From Chroococcus sp. CMT-3BRIN-NPC107 (GTDB lineage Bacteria; Cyanobacteriota; Cyanobacteriia; Cyanobacteriales; Chroococcidiopsidaceae): DNA of 59,482 nt. Shown one piece after another: positions 17,224-25,971 of this stretch. A program made the translations under genes and the position numbers. The notes beneath the pieces are model-generated. The model was not told the origin of the DNA and did not search any database. It saw nothing but the letters and a program-made list of their open reading frames with translations. Where the stretch lies: the NCBI GenBank assembly GCA_019359635.1, contig JAHHGY010000014.1, forward strand, positions 1-59,482. Direction: 5' to 3'. Numbering within the stretch: position 1 is the first letter of the stretch; each line of letters begins with the position of its first letter.

Positions 17224-17897
17224 TGAACTACGCAACAGATGAGTCTAATTACGAGCGCCAAGAAGAAAAAAACGACCAAAACGATGCAGTTTCAACACCG
17301 TCATCGGCACGTTGGTACGCCGTGCAAGTTGCTTCTGGCTGTGAAAAGAAGGTAAAAGCCGACTTAGAACAACGCGCCCAAACTTTAGATGTCGCTGATA
17401 AAATCGTTCAAATCGAAATTCCTCAAACCCAGGCGATAAAAATTCGTAAAGATGGCAGCAGGCTAGATAGCAAAGAAAAAGTATTTCCTGGCTACGTGCT
17501 AATTAAGCTGCAACGCTGGCACGACTCGGAAACTGGAGAATGGAAAATCTACGACCAAGCATGGCAGGTAATAAAAAATACATCCCATGTAATTAACTTT
17601 GTGGGAGCCGAGCAAAGAAGGGGTACAGGTAGGGGTCGCGGTCACGTCAAACCTTTGCCTTTAAGTAGTGTCGAAGTAGAGCGGATCTTCAAGCAAACCA
17701 GCGAACAAGAGCCAGTAGTTAAAATTAACATTGGTGAAGGCGATAAAATCATTGTTTTATCAGGGCCCTTTAAAGACTTTGAAGGCGAAGTAATAGAAGT
17801 AAGTCCCGAAAGAAGCAAGTTAAAGGCGCTATTATCGATATTTGGACGCGATACGCCCGTAGAATTGGAATTTAATCAAGTCGAAAAACAAGGCTAA
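17223..17897 (+). CDS. nusG: Transcription termination/antitermination factor NusG
   Basis: Starting at the ATG overlapping the secE stop gives 224 residues. An acidic N-terminal tail is followed by the NGN domain (RWYAVQVASGCEKKVKADLE near 33-52, VFPGYVLIKL near 90) and a KOW motif (IGEGDKIIVLSGPFKDFEGE near 172-190). NusG binds RNA polymerase and affects pausing and Rho action. It is followed after 9 bp by rplK in the conserved secE-nusG-rplKA order. Confidence 0.97.
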   Translation: MNYATDESNYERQEEKNDQNDAVSTPSSARWYAVQVASGCEKKVKADLEQRAQTLDVADKIVQIEIPQTQAIKIRKDGSRLDSKEKVFPGYVLIKLQRWHDSETGEWKIYDQAWQVIKNTSHVINFVGAEQRRGTGRGRGHVKPLPLSSVEVERIFKQTSEQEPVVKINIGEGDKIIVLSGPFKDFEGEVIEVSPERSKLKALLSIFGRDTPVELEFNQVEKQG

Positions 17898-17906
17898 GAC
17901 AACAAA

Positions 17907-18332
17907 ATGGCGAAAAAAATAGTAGCAATTATCAAACTGGCGTTAAACGCTGGGAAAGCCAACCCAGCACCACCAGTAGGGCCAGCTTTGGGTCAACACG
18001 GCGTAAATATCATGATGTTCTGCAAAGAATATAATGCTAAAACCGCCGACCAAGCAGGGACTGTAATACCTGTAGAAATATCGGTATTTGAAGACCGGAG
18101 TTTTACATTTATTCTCAAAACTCCTCCCGCATCAGTGTTAATTCGCAAAGCGGCGGGAATTGAAAGAGGCTCGAACGAACCAAATAAAAAGCGGGTTGGC
18201 TCGATTACCAAAGCGCAATTGCAAGAAATCGCGCAAACAAAGTTGCCTGACCTCAATGCTAATGACATTGATGCAGCAATGAAAATTGTTGCCGGAACAG
18301 CGAAAAATATGGGAGTTGCGATCGCTGAGTAA
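17907..18332 (+). CDS. rplK: 50S ribosomal protein L11
   Basis: The 141-residue protein has the full L11 pattern: [40 protein letters not shown], and a C-terminal RNA-binding domain with [20 protein letters not shown]. It forms the GTPase-associated centre with 23S rRNA and L10-L12. It lies 9 bp downstream of nusG. Confidence 0.98.
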   Translation: MAKKIVAIIKLALNAGKANPAPPVGPALGQHGVNIMMFCKEYNAKTADQAGTVIPVEISVFEDRSFTFILKTPPASVLIRKAAGIERGSNEPNKKRVGSITKAQLQEIAQTKLPDLNANDIDAAMKIVAGTAKNMGVAIAE

Positions 18333-18401
18333 AATAAACTAAGCCTAAAATAATTTTATTAGGGGGAGAGGCACAGCTTCGCAATTAACCCCAGGAGAAA
18401 A

Positions 18402-19115
18402 ATGACCAAAAAAATATCTCGCCGACTGACAGAACTGAACAAAAAAGTTGAACCCAAAGCTTACGAACCATTAGAAGCTTTGCAGTTACTAAAAGACACA
18501 GCAACGGCTAAGTTTTCTGAAGCCGCCGAAGCTCATATTCGTTTAGGAATTGACCCCAAATACACCGACCAACAGTTGCGAACTACGGTAGCATTGCCCA
18601 AAGGTACGGGACAAACAATTAGAGTGGCGGTAATTACTAGAGGCGAAAAAGTAGCTGAAGCAAAAACCGCCGGAGCGGATTTAGTAGGTTCAGAGGAATT
18701 AATCGAAGAAATCCAAAAAGGGATGATGGATTTTGACCTCTTAATCGCTACTCCCGACGTAATGCCTCAAGTGGCAAAACTAGGACGGATACTAGGACCG
18801 CGCGGTTTGATGCCCTCGCCAAAAGGTGGTACGGTAACAACAGATATAGCAAGTGCGATCGCCGAATTTAAAGCTGGAAAACTAGAATTTCGTGCCGACA
18901 AAACCGGGATAGTTCATGTTATGTTTGGCAAGGCAGCTTTTTCACCAGAAGATTTGCTCGTAAACTTGAAAGCATTGCAAGAAACCATCGAGCGCAACCG
19001 CCCATCGGGAGCCAAAGGGCGCTACTGGCGGACAATGTATGTATCATCAACAATGGGCCCATCGATTCAAGTTGATATTAATGCCCTGCGTGACATGAAA
19101 ACTGACGGAGTTTAA
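18402..19115 (+). CDS. rplA: 50S ribosomal protein L1
   Basis: The protein has 237 residues and is preceded by CAGGAGAAAA. It contains [40 protein letters not shown] and [18 protein letters not shown], the standard L1 signatures. L1 forms the mobile stalk near the E site and in many bacteria represses its own mRNA. It ends 213 bp before rplJ, a gap filled by a structured leader. Confidence 0.98.
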   Translation: MTKKISRRLTELNKKVEPKAYEPLEALQLLKDTATAKFSEAAEAHIRLGIDPKYTDQQLRTTVALPKGTGQTIRVAVITRGEKVAEAKTAGADLVGSEELIEEIQKGMMDFDLLIATPDVMPQVAKLGRILGPRGLMPSPKGGTVTTDIASAIAEFKAGKLEFRADKTGIVHVMFGKAAFSPEDLLVNLKALQETIERNRPSGAKGRYWRTMYVSSTMGPSIQVDINALRDMKTDGV

Positions 19116-19149
19116 ACCAAAGAAAACAAAACTAAAAACTTCATAGCTA

Positions 19150-19240
19150 AAAGCCGAAGACCGCAGGAGCGTATGCGCTTAATATCCTGCCGAGGTTTGT
19201 ATTTGGAAATGCGATCGCAATTTTTTAGCATCGCACTATA
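19150..19240 (+). promoter_or_regulatory. Ribosomal protein L10 leader RNA (rplJL autoregulatory element)
   Basis: The segment contains GCAGGA (19163-19168) pairing with TCCTGC (19185-19190), an internal GCG-TATG-CGC hairpin, and flanking GCCGAAGACC / CTGCCGAGG that look like the kink-turn of the L10 leader family. This is where L10(L12)4 would bind to feed back on rplJL. A second weak stem (TGCGAT / ATCGCA) follows. Boundaries are approximate; a covariance search would settle them. Confidence 0.75.
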
Positions 19241-19254
19241 GATATGACTTCGTT

Positions 19255-19280
19255 ACCCGGCAGAATCTGTCGGGTTTTTG
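19255..19280 (+). terminator. Attenuator-type hairpin upstream of rplJ
   Basis: ACCCGGCAG (19255-19263) pairs with CTGTCGGGT (19267-19275) over nine positions including one G-T, with a 3-nt loop and TTTTTG following. Its place between the L10 leader and rplJ suggests premature termination controlled by the leader. Confidence 0.65.
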
Positions 19281-19328
19281 ATTTTCTATGGGGTACAGCA
19301 ATGTTTTATTTAAGGAGGTGACATAAAC

Positions 19329-19886
19329 ATGGGAAGAACGCTAAAAGATAAACAAGCAATGGTTGCGGAAATCAAAGAAACTTTGAGCCAAGCGCAACTA
19401 ATTCTTGCCATCGACTATCAAGGGCTAACTGTTTCCGAAATTACTGACTTGCGGCGGCGCTTGCGTCCTTCGGGGACAGTATGCAAGATATCTAAAAATA
19501 CCTTGATGGGCATCGCTATTGACGGTCAGCCTAACTGGCAGCCAATGAACGAATTGCTCAAAGGTCCGTCAGCTTTTTTGCTAGTAAAAGAAGATATCTC
19601 TGGCGCAATTAAAGCTTACCAAGACTTTCAAAAAGCCAGCAAAAAAACCGAACTGCGCGGCGGTGTCATGGAAGGGCGTTTGCTTAAAGAAGCGGACGTA
19701 AAAGCCTTGGGCGATTTACCATCGAAAGAACAGCTTATTGCTCAAATTGCTGGCGCTATCAATGGTGTAGCTACAGGGCTAGCTGTCAGCATTAATGAAG
19801 TTCCAGCTTCTTTAGGTCGCGCTCTCAAAGCTTTGGCAGATAAAGATGGTGACGGCGGCAGCGCCGAAACTGACGTTGCAGCTTAA
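19329..19886 (+). CDS. rplJ: 50S ribosomal protein L10
   Basis: The 185-residue product is preceded by a strong ribosome binding site AAGGAGGTG (19312-19320). It contains LILAIDYQGLTVSEITDLRR and YQDFQKASKKTELRGGVMEG, with the C-terminal helix that holds L7/L12 dimers. The final DGDGGSAETDVAA tail is low complexity. L10 is the stalk base and the probable ligand of the leader upstream. rplL follows after 36 bp. Confidence 0.97.
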   Translation: MGRTLKDKQAMVAEIKETLSQAQLILAIDYQGLTVSEITDLRRRLRPSGTVCKISKNTLMGIAIDGQPNWQPMNELLKGPSAFLLVKEDISGAIKAYQDFQKASKKTELRGGVMEGRLLKEADVKALGDLPSKEQLIAQIAGAINGVATGLAVSINEVPASLGRALKALADKDGDGGSAETDVAA

Positions 19887-19922
19887 TCGTTTACAACAAT
19901 TACAATTTACAGGAGTTAATCA

Positions 19923-20315
19923 ATGTCTGCTACTACCGATCAAATTCTCGAACAACTAAAAACTTTAACTTTGTTAGAAGCTTCTGAGCTAGTTAAGCAA
20001 ATTGAAGAAGCTTTTGGCGTAAGTGCTGCGGCTCCTGCGGGCGGCATGATGATGATGGCAGGTCCTGGTGCTGCGGCTCCCGCCGAAGCTGTGGAAGAGC
20101 AAACAGAGTTTGATGCAATTTTAGAAGATGTCCCCGCCGATAAGAAGATTGCTATTTTAAAAGTAGTTCGTTCTTTGACAGGTTTGGGTTTGAAAGAAGC
20201 CAAAGACTTAGTAGAATCTACACCAAAGCCAGTTAAAGAAGCTGTAGCTAAAGATGTAGCTGAAGATGCTAAAAAGCAGCTTGAAGAAGCTGGTGCGAAA
20301 GTAAGCATTAAGTAG
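19923..20315 (+). CDS. rplL: 50S ribosomal protein L7/L12
   Basis: The 130-residue protein has the N-terminal dimerisation helices, an Ala/Met/Gly-rich hinge ([18 protein letters not shown] near 40-57), and a C-terminal factor-binding domain with [20 protein letters not shown]. It recruits translation GTPases. CAGGAG precedes the start. It is the last gene of the block, followed by a strong terminator; rpoBC does not follow here. Confidence 0.98.
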   Translation: MSATTDQILEQLKTLTLLEASELVKQIEEAFGVSAAAPAGGMMMMAGPGAAAPAEAVEEQTEFDAILEDVPADKKIAILKVVRSLTGLGLKEAKDLVESTPKPVKEAVAKDVAEDAKKQLEEAGAKVSIK

Positions 20316-20341
20316 ACCTGATACCGCTACTTTTTAGCTTG

Positions 20342-20366
20342 GGAGCCTAGTTTAGGCTCCTTTTTT
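20342..20366 (+). terminator. Rho-independent terminator after rplL
   Basis: GGAGCCT pairs with AGGCTCC around a short AT-rich loop, followed by TTTTTT. The run of T overlaps the last codon of the convergent kinase gene by a base or two. Confidence 0.85.
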
Positions 20367-22038
20367 AATGTAAGTCGGCTTCCCAAACACCAATATAAAT
20401 GCGATCGCGATTGTTTCTTTCAATCGTGCCTTTTAAGCTCCCTGTATTAAACGAATAACTATTAGTTTTGCGCTGGCGCACTTGCTCTAATCCACTATTA
20501 ATATTTTCCGAAAAGCGATCGCCTAGCATTCCTTGTAAGGTTGCTGCCATAACTTCCGATTCTACTGATTGAGCAAAAGCTACTTCTGTTTGCCGAATTT
20601 GCCCAGAATTGCGATCGTACAAATAGCCTAAAGTAATCCGTTCTGGTTCTAATTCATAAATGACGGCGCGAGTATTACCCCAAATACCTCTAGTATTGAC
20701 CTTTGGGTTGCCTAGAGCCGCTTTTACTCGGCTTTCAGGAGTACCTGGCGGGAAACCAACTACTTTGTTATTAGCTGGGGTTGGTGAGGGAGAAGAAATT
20801 GGAGTTGGAGATGGGGAAGGACTAGGAATTAGAACTTCTGGAGTTGGTGAAGGACTAAGAGTTGGAGCTTCTGGAGTTACTGAAGGGGAAAAAATCGGGG
20901 TTGGAGTTGGTGAAGAACTAGGAAAGACCTTTTGAGGAGTAGAGACAGGCGATCGCGTTTCTGTGGCGCTAGAATTAGGTGCTGGTGTATCTAGAGGATT
21001 GGGTACTTGATTTTGCCCAAAACCAAGCATCGCCGCCATACCCAATAACCCTGTTACTAGCACACCAACTATTAAATTTTTTTGATCCGTTAACTTGCTA
21101 AGGTTTGCGCCTTCTTTGACGTTTGTAGAGGGCGAAAGCACTGTAGGAGCATCGCTATTAATGGGAGCCACGGCAATAGGTGCCAGGGTTGGCAGTACTA
21201 TGGGTACGTTAATTGCTTTAATGGCTTCTAGCATTTTTTTTGCTGTAGTGTAGCGATCGCGCGGATGGTAGTTAATAGCGCGATCGAGTACGCTAGTTAG
21301 CGCCGGACTTACATTTGTGGCGTATTTGTGCCACAAAATCTCTCCCGTTTCCGAGTCTAAATCTAACTGTTGGGGGTGCTTGCCCGTGAGCATATAAATT
21401 GCCGTCAAGCCTAAGCTATAAAGATCGCTGGCATAAATTGGTCTTCCGGCGGCCTGCTCTGGAGCCATAAAACCCGGCGTACCTACTACAATTGAGCGAT
21501 CGCTTTTCCCTTGAGCATTAATTACCGTCGCTACAGTTTCTTTAACTGCACCAAAATCAATTAAAACTGGTTGATTGTTTAAGTTACGTAAAATAATATT
21601 ATCTGGCTTGATGTCGCGGTGAATTATGCCGCCACTATGAACGTAATCGAGTACTGATAAGAGACTGACTAAAATGTTTTTAACATCAGGTTCGCTAATG
21701 CTTTCGGCGGCGGTGACAACATCCGTCAAAGTTGGCCCTTGAATCCACTCTTGGATCAAGTAAAATTCCTCGTTCTCAGCAAAGTAAGCGAAAAGTTTGG
21801 GAATTTGGTCGTTGCCTTCCCCTAGCTTCTCCAACGTTGCAGCTTCGCGCCCAAATCGCTCTTGTTGAAACTTCTTTTGTCCGGCTTGGTTGATTTGCGG
21901 GTTGCTTATTACCTTTAGCTGTTTAATTACACAGCGACGGCGGGAAGGCAGATAAGTATCTTCGGCTAGAAAGGTTTCGCCAAACCCACCATGTCCTAAA
22001 ACCTGAATAATTTGATACCGCCCGTTTAGCGTTGTCAT
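20365..22038 (-). CDS. Membrane-anchored serine/threonine protein kinase
   Basis: The 557-residue protein has a Hanks-type kinase domain at ~8-275. Visible motifs are the glycine loop VLGHGGFGETFLAED, catalytic loop HRDIKPDNIIL, metal-binding DFGAVK and activation-segment GTPGFMAPEQAAGRP. One membrane helix (LIVGVLVTGLLGMAAMLGFG) lies near 323-342. A long Ser/Pro/Thr linker (about 345-425) leads to a C-terminal domain of ~130 residues (GFPPGTPESRVKAALGNP onward) seen in other cyanobacterial kinases but of unknown ligand. Topology puts that domain outside the cytoplasm, suggesting a sensor. The target is unknown. It is convergent with rplL and divergent from ndhF4. Confidence 0.88.
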   Translation of the reverse strand: MTTLNGRYQIIQVLGHGGFGETFLAEDTYLPSRRRCVIKQLKVISNPQINQAGQKKFQQERFGREAATLEKLGEGNDQIPKLFAYFAENEEFYLIQEWIQGPTLTDVVTAAESISEPDVKNILVSLLSVLDYVHSGGIIHRDIKPDNIILRNLNNQPVLIDFGAVKETVATVINAQGKSDRSIVVGTPGFMAPEQAAGRPIYASDLYSLGLTAIYMLTGKHPQQLDLDSETGEILWHKYATNVSPALTSVLDRAINYHPRDRYTTAKKMLEAIKAINVPIVLPTLAPIAVAPINSDAPTVLSPSTNVKEGANLSKLTDQKNLIVGVLVTGLLGMAAMLGFGQNQVPNPLDTPAPNSSATETRSPVSTPQKVFPSSSPTPTPIFSPSVTPEAPTLSPSPTPEVLIPSPSPSPTPISSPSPTPANNKVVGFPPGTPESRVKAALGNPKVNTRGIWGNTRAVIYELEPERITLGYLYDRNSGQIRQTEVAFAQSVESEVMAATLQGMLGDRFSENINSGLEQVRQRKTNSYSFNTGSLKGTIERNNRDRIYIGVWEADLH

Positions 22039-22601
22039 CGTTAAAAGTGTTACATTAGCGCTGCTGAGGATTCAGATTTAGGTCTACATACCTTTACAAA
22101 ATCTATATCACTTGCTTTGTAGTGTAACCAACTACCTAACGATTGAATTGCCAAGTTAGAATTCAAAAAAATTAAATCGGTTTTCTAGCTGGTAACGAAT
22201 ATTAATTGCATCGCTCCCTCAGACCTTTCAACTTAAAAGGTTGCCTTGAGCGAGATTAATGTCTCTCTTCCTAGCAAAAAAAGGCAGAAGGAACGAGAAA
22301 TAGATGTTGTTGTGCAAGAAATCTACTGTAGTTCGCCATCGTTAGAACCAGTAAAACGCGATGCCTAACCTAGCAAAGCGATCTCGCATTTCTCCAACCC
22401 TTCATCGCCTTAAACTACGCAGGCAAGAATGCTCGGCTTTTTGTTGAACTAAAGGACAAAAAAGTTCTAAAGTGAAACAATAGCAGGATTAAGACACAAA
22501 AGGATCTTTGATAAAATCTAAACTTTAATATACCTTCCTAATTTCCCTGGAACTACTTTGATGAAGTTCTAAATCTTCTAGCAATTGTTACATAAATCTT
22601 A
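22039..22601. other. 563-bp divergent spacer upstream of the ndhF4 cluster
   Basis: The spacer must carry promoters for the kinase (minus) and ndhF4 (plus). I found no clear operator or promoter boxes. A 40-codon plus frame at 22246-22368 (TTG start) encodes charged sequence (SKKRQKEREIDVVVQEIY) that matches nothing I know; it may be a gene remnant or chance. A polypurine/T-rich stretch and one degenerate HIP1 (GCGATCTCGC) are present. Confidence 0.35.
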
Positions 22602-24458
22602 ATGGTAATTTCGATGGCTCAGTTCCTCCTACAAATGGGTTGGTGGATTCCTTGTTATGGCTTGCTTGGTGCTGTTGTGACCCTTCCTTGGTCTACAGGC
22701 ATCATACGCCGTACAGGCCCGCGACCGGCGGCTTATATTAATTTGTTAATGACAGTTTTAGCGTTCGTGCATAGTACGCTAATTTTTCCCTTAACTTGGC
22801 ATCATCAGCCACTAATATTAGTCTTCCACTGGCTGCAAATTGCAGATTTAGATTTGACGCTGAGTGTAGATATTTCGTCGATAAATGTGGGCGCTCTAGA
22901 AGTGGTGACGGGATTAAGCCTTTTGGCTCAACTTTTTGCCCTGGGATACATGGAAAGAGATTGGGCTTTGGGGCGTTTCTTTGCGCTGATGGGATTTTTT
23001 GCCGGAGCAATGAGCGGTCTGGCAATTAGTAATTCATTGCTACTCACTTATATATTGCTAGAATTGCTGACTTTATCAACTTATTTGTTAGTAGGTTTTT
23101 GGTACGCTCAACCGTTAGTTGTCACCGCCGCGCGAGACGCATTTTTGACGAAGCGGGTGGGAGATATATTGCTGCTGATGGGGGTTGTAGCCTTGGCAAC
23201 GATGGCAGGAAGTTTAGATTATCCCGATCTGTACGAATGGGCAAAAACTGCTAACTTATCGCCTCTAACAGCCAATTTACTAGGATTATCTTTAATTGCT
23301 GGCTCTATAGGCAAATGCGCTCAATTTCCTCTGCATTTGTGGCTAGATGAAGCGATGGAAGGCCCAAACCCCGCCTCAATTTTGCGAAACTCTGTAGTCG
23401 TAGCTTGTGGCGCGTATGTACTGATCGATCTTCAACCAATGGTCAGTTTATCACCCGTAGCTTTAGCCGCCTTAGTAGTTATTGGTACGGTAACGTCGGT
23501 GGGCGCATCTTTAGTGGCGATCGCCCAAATTGATATTAAACGCGCCTTATCTCACTCTACCAGCGCTTATTTGGGGCTAGTATTTATTGCTGTAGGTCAA
23601 CAGTGGACTGCTTTTGCGTTGATGTTGCTGTTTACTCATGCGATCGCCAAAGCTCTATTATTTATGAGTGTTGGCTCGATAATTCAAACTACTACTAACC
23701 AAGACTTGACCGAAATGGGCGGGTTATGGTCGCGAATGCCTGCAACAACGGTGGCTTTTGTCGTAGGTTCGGCGGCGATGATTGGATTACTACCTTTGGG
23801 GAGTTTTTGGGCGTTGCAATTAGGCGTAGCTAACTATTTGTGGGAAGAACAACCTTGGCTTGTGGGGGTTCTGCTCGTAGTTAACGCTTTAACGGCTTTA
23901 AACTTAACTCGCTTATTTCGACTGGTGTTTTTAGGTGCGCCGCAACAGAAGACGCGGCGGACTCCCGAAGTTGGTTGGACAATGGCTGTGCCGATGGTGT
24001 CGCTAATAATTGTCAACTTATTAGTTCCCTTAATGTTGCAGCGTTTGTCTTTATTGCCGACTTGGGAATATGTTAATAAGCCTTCAGTTTTCGGGCTGTT
24101 TTTATCCAGTGCGATTGGCTGCACGATTGGCGCTACCGTATATCTACATAAAGCCTGGTCGCGATCGCTACAATTGCCTTGGCGGGTGGTGCAAGACTTG
24201 CTAGGTTACGACTTTTACATCGATAAATTGTACCGTTTGAGTATAGTTCTTGCGGTCAATCAAATCTCGCGCTTTAGCAATTGGTTTGACCGTTACGTTG
24301 TCGATGGCGCAGTCAATTTTGTAGGTTTGGCTTCTATTTTTAGCGGCGAAAGCTTGAAATATAGCGTATCGGGTCAGTCTCAAGGTTATATGTTGACGAT
24401 TGTAATTGGTGTTGGTTTATTGGGTTTATTTTTGACGCGATTTATATGGGGATTCTAG
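22602..24458 (+). CDS. ndhF4: NDH-1 subunit NdhF4 (CO2-uptake complex)
   Basis: The 618-residue protein has ~15 membrane helices of the NuoL/NdhF antiporter fold. Conserved features include LTYILLELLTLSTYLLVGFW, AFLTKRVGDILLLMG, FPLHLWLDEAMEGPNPASIL (usual form AM.GPTPVSALIH) and the horizontal-helix tail. The divergent GPNPASILRN segment is typical of the F3/F4 paralogues of CO2-uptake NDH-1 rather than respiratory NdhF1. Assignment to F4 rests on the downstream gene being CupB-like rather than CupA-like and the lack of cupS. The start may be ATG 22602 or the ATG four codons later. It is the first gene of a tight cluster, 7 bp before ndhD4. Confidence 0.85.
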   Translation: MVISMAQFLLQMGWWIPCYGLLGAVVTLPWSTGIIRRTGPRPAAYINLLMTVLAFVHSTLIFPLTWHHQPLILVFHWLQIADLDLTLSVDISSINVGALEVVTGLSLLAQLFALGYMERDWALGRFFALMGFFAGAMSGLAISNSLLLTYILLELLTLSTYLLVGFWYAQPLVVTAARDAFLTKRVGDILLLMGVVALATMAGSLDYPDLYEWAKTANLSPLTANLLGLSLIAGSIGKCAQFPLHLWLDEAMEGPNPASILRNSVVVACGAYVLIDLQPMVSLSPVALAALVVIGTVTSVGASLVAIAQIDIKRALSHSTSAYLGLVFIAVGQQWTAFALMLLFTHAIAKALLFMSVGSIIQTTTNQDLTEMGGLWSRMPATTVAFVVGSAAMIGLLPLGSFWALQLGVANYLWEEQPWLVGVLLVVNALTALNLTRLFRLVFLGAPQQKTRRTPEVGWTMAVPMVSLIIVNLLVPLMLQRLSLLPTWEYVNKPSVFGLFLSSAIGCTIGATVYLHKAWSRSLQLPWRVVQDLLGYDFYIDKLYRLSIVLAVNQISRFSNWFDRYVVDGAVNFVGLASIFSGESLKYSVSGQSQGYMLTIVIGVGLLGLFLTRFIWGF

Positions 24459-24465
24459 AAAAACG

Positions 24466-25971
24466 ATGCTCAGTGCTTTAATTTTGATACCGATACTAGG
24501 AGCAATTATTATTGGTTTATTGCCACAACAAGGCGCGAACCCCAATCGCTTTCGGGTCGGCGCAATAACTGCGATCGCTATTTCTTTTGGCTGGACAGTA
24601 TTTATTGTTACTCAGTTCGATATTACAAACCCAACACTGCAACTTACTGAATCTATCCCTTGGGTAGACTCAATTGGACTGCGCTATCAACTAGGGGTAG
24701 ATGGTTTATCTTTACCATTGCTGGCTTTAAATAGCTTGCTCACTTGGATTGCAATTTATAGCAGCGATAAGTCTGTGAGTCGTCCCAGGCTGTATTACAT
24801 TTTGCTGTTAATGCTCAATACGGGTGTAGTTGGTGCTTTTTTAGCAGACAATTTACTGCTATTTTTCTTATTCTACGAGTTAGAACTTATCCCCTTATAC
24901 TTATTAATTGCGATTTGGGGCGGCGAAAAGCGCGGTTATGCAGCCACAAAGTTTCTCATCTATACAGCTGTTTCTGGAATTTTAATTCTGGCAGCATTTT
25001 TAGGATTAACTTGGCTGAGTGGTTCGACAAACTTCGACTATCAGCCGTTGCTAGCACAAGCTTTACCGATTGGACAACAATTGATACTTTTGGGAGCGAT
25101 AGTAATTGGTTTTGGGATCAAAATTCCCTTAGTTCCCTTGCATACTTGGCTACCCGACGCTCACGTTGAAGCTTCTACCCCCGTATCGGTGCTACTAGCC
25201 GGAGTTTTGCTGAAACTTGGAACTTATGGAATATTGCGGTTTGGTTTGGGTTTATTTCCTGAAGCTTGGATAGTAGTAGCGCCGATAATGGCAAACTGGG
25301 CGGTAGTTAGCGTACTCTATGGCGCATTTACAGCGATCGCCCAAACTGATATAAAAAAAATGGTAGCATATAGCTCGATTGCTCACATGGGCTACGTGCT
25401 TTTAGCCGCTTCCACTGCTACGCCTTTGAGCCTGTTAGCCGCCGTTTTTCAAATGGTTAGTCACGGTTTAATTTCTGCTTTGCTGTTTTTATTAGTCGGC
25501 GTAGTTTATCAAAAAACTGGCACTCGTAACTTAGACACTCTGCGCGGATTATTAAACCCCGAACGCGGTTTACCGTTAATTGGTAGCTTGATGGTATTAG
25601 GAGTAATGGCAAGTTCGGGTATACCTGGAATGGTGGGTTTTATTTCCGAATTTTTGGTATTTCGCAGCAGCTTTGCAGTTTTTCCTACCCAAACATTACT
25701 CTGCATGATTGGTACGGGGTTAACCGCCGTTTACTTCTTGCTCTTAGTTAACCGCGTCTTTTTTGGTCGTCTTTCTACCCAGGTGCTAAATTTGCCCCCG
25801 GTAGGCTGGTTTGACCGCACTCCAGCAATGATTTTGGCTGTAGCGATCGTCATATTTGGGTTGCAACCTGCTTGGATGCTACGCTGGAGCGAAACTACTA
25901 CAGCAACCTTTATACCTGTACCCGCAGCTATTGTTAGCCACTATACTGTTTTAGATGAGGATCGGCAATGA
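24466..25971 (+). CDS. ndhD4: NDH-1 subunit NdhD4 (CO2-uptake complex)
   Basis: The 501-residue NuoM/NdhD-type antiporter subunit contains LLFFLFYELELIPLYLLI with the key Glu, KIPLVPLHTWLPDAHVEAST, and DIKKMVAYSSIAHMGYVLLA. It partners NdhF4 in the distal membrane arm of the NDH-1MS' complex, which drives CO2 hydration at the thylakoid. Its TGA overlaps the cupB ATG (ATGA), so translation is coupled. Confidence 0.87.
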   Translation: MLSALILIPILGAIIIGLLPQQGANPNRFRVGAITAIAISFGWTVFIVTQFDITNPTLQLTESIPWVDSIGLRYQLGVDGLSLPLLALNSLLTWIAIYSSDKSVSRPRLYYILLLMLNTGVVGAFLADNLLLFFLFYELELIPLYLLIAIWGGEKRGYAATKFLIYTAVSGILILAAFLGLTWLSGSTNFDYQPLLAQALPIGQQLILLGAIVIGFGIKIPLVPLHTWLPDAHVEASTPVSVLLAGVLLKLGTYGILRFGLGLFPEAWIVVAPIMANWAVVSVLYGAFTAIAQTDIKKMVAYSSIAHMGYVLLAASTATPLSLLAAVFQMVSHGLISALLFLLVGVVYQKTGTRNLDTLRGLLNPERGLPLIGSLMVLGVMASSGIPGMVGFISEFLVFRSSFAVFPTQTLLCMIGTGLTAVYFLLLVNRVFFGRLSTQVLNLPPVGWFDRTPAMILAVAIVIFGLQPAWMLRWSETTTATFIPVPAAIVSHYTVLDEDRQ

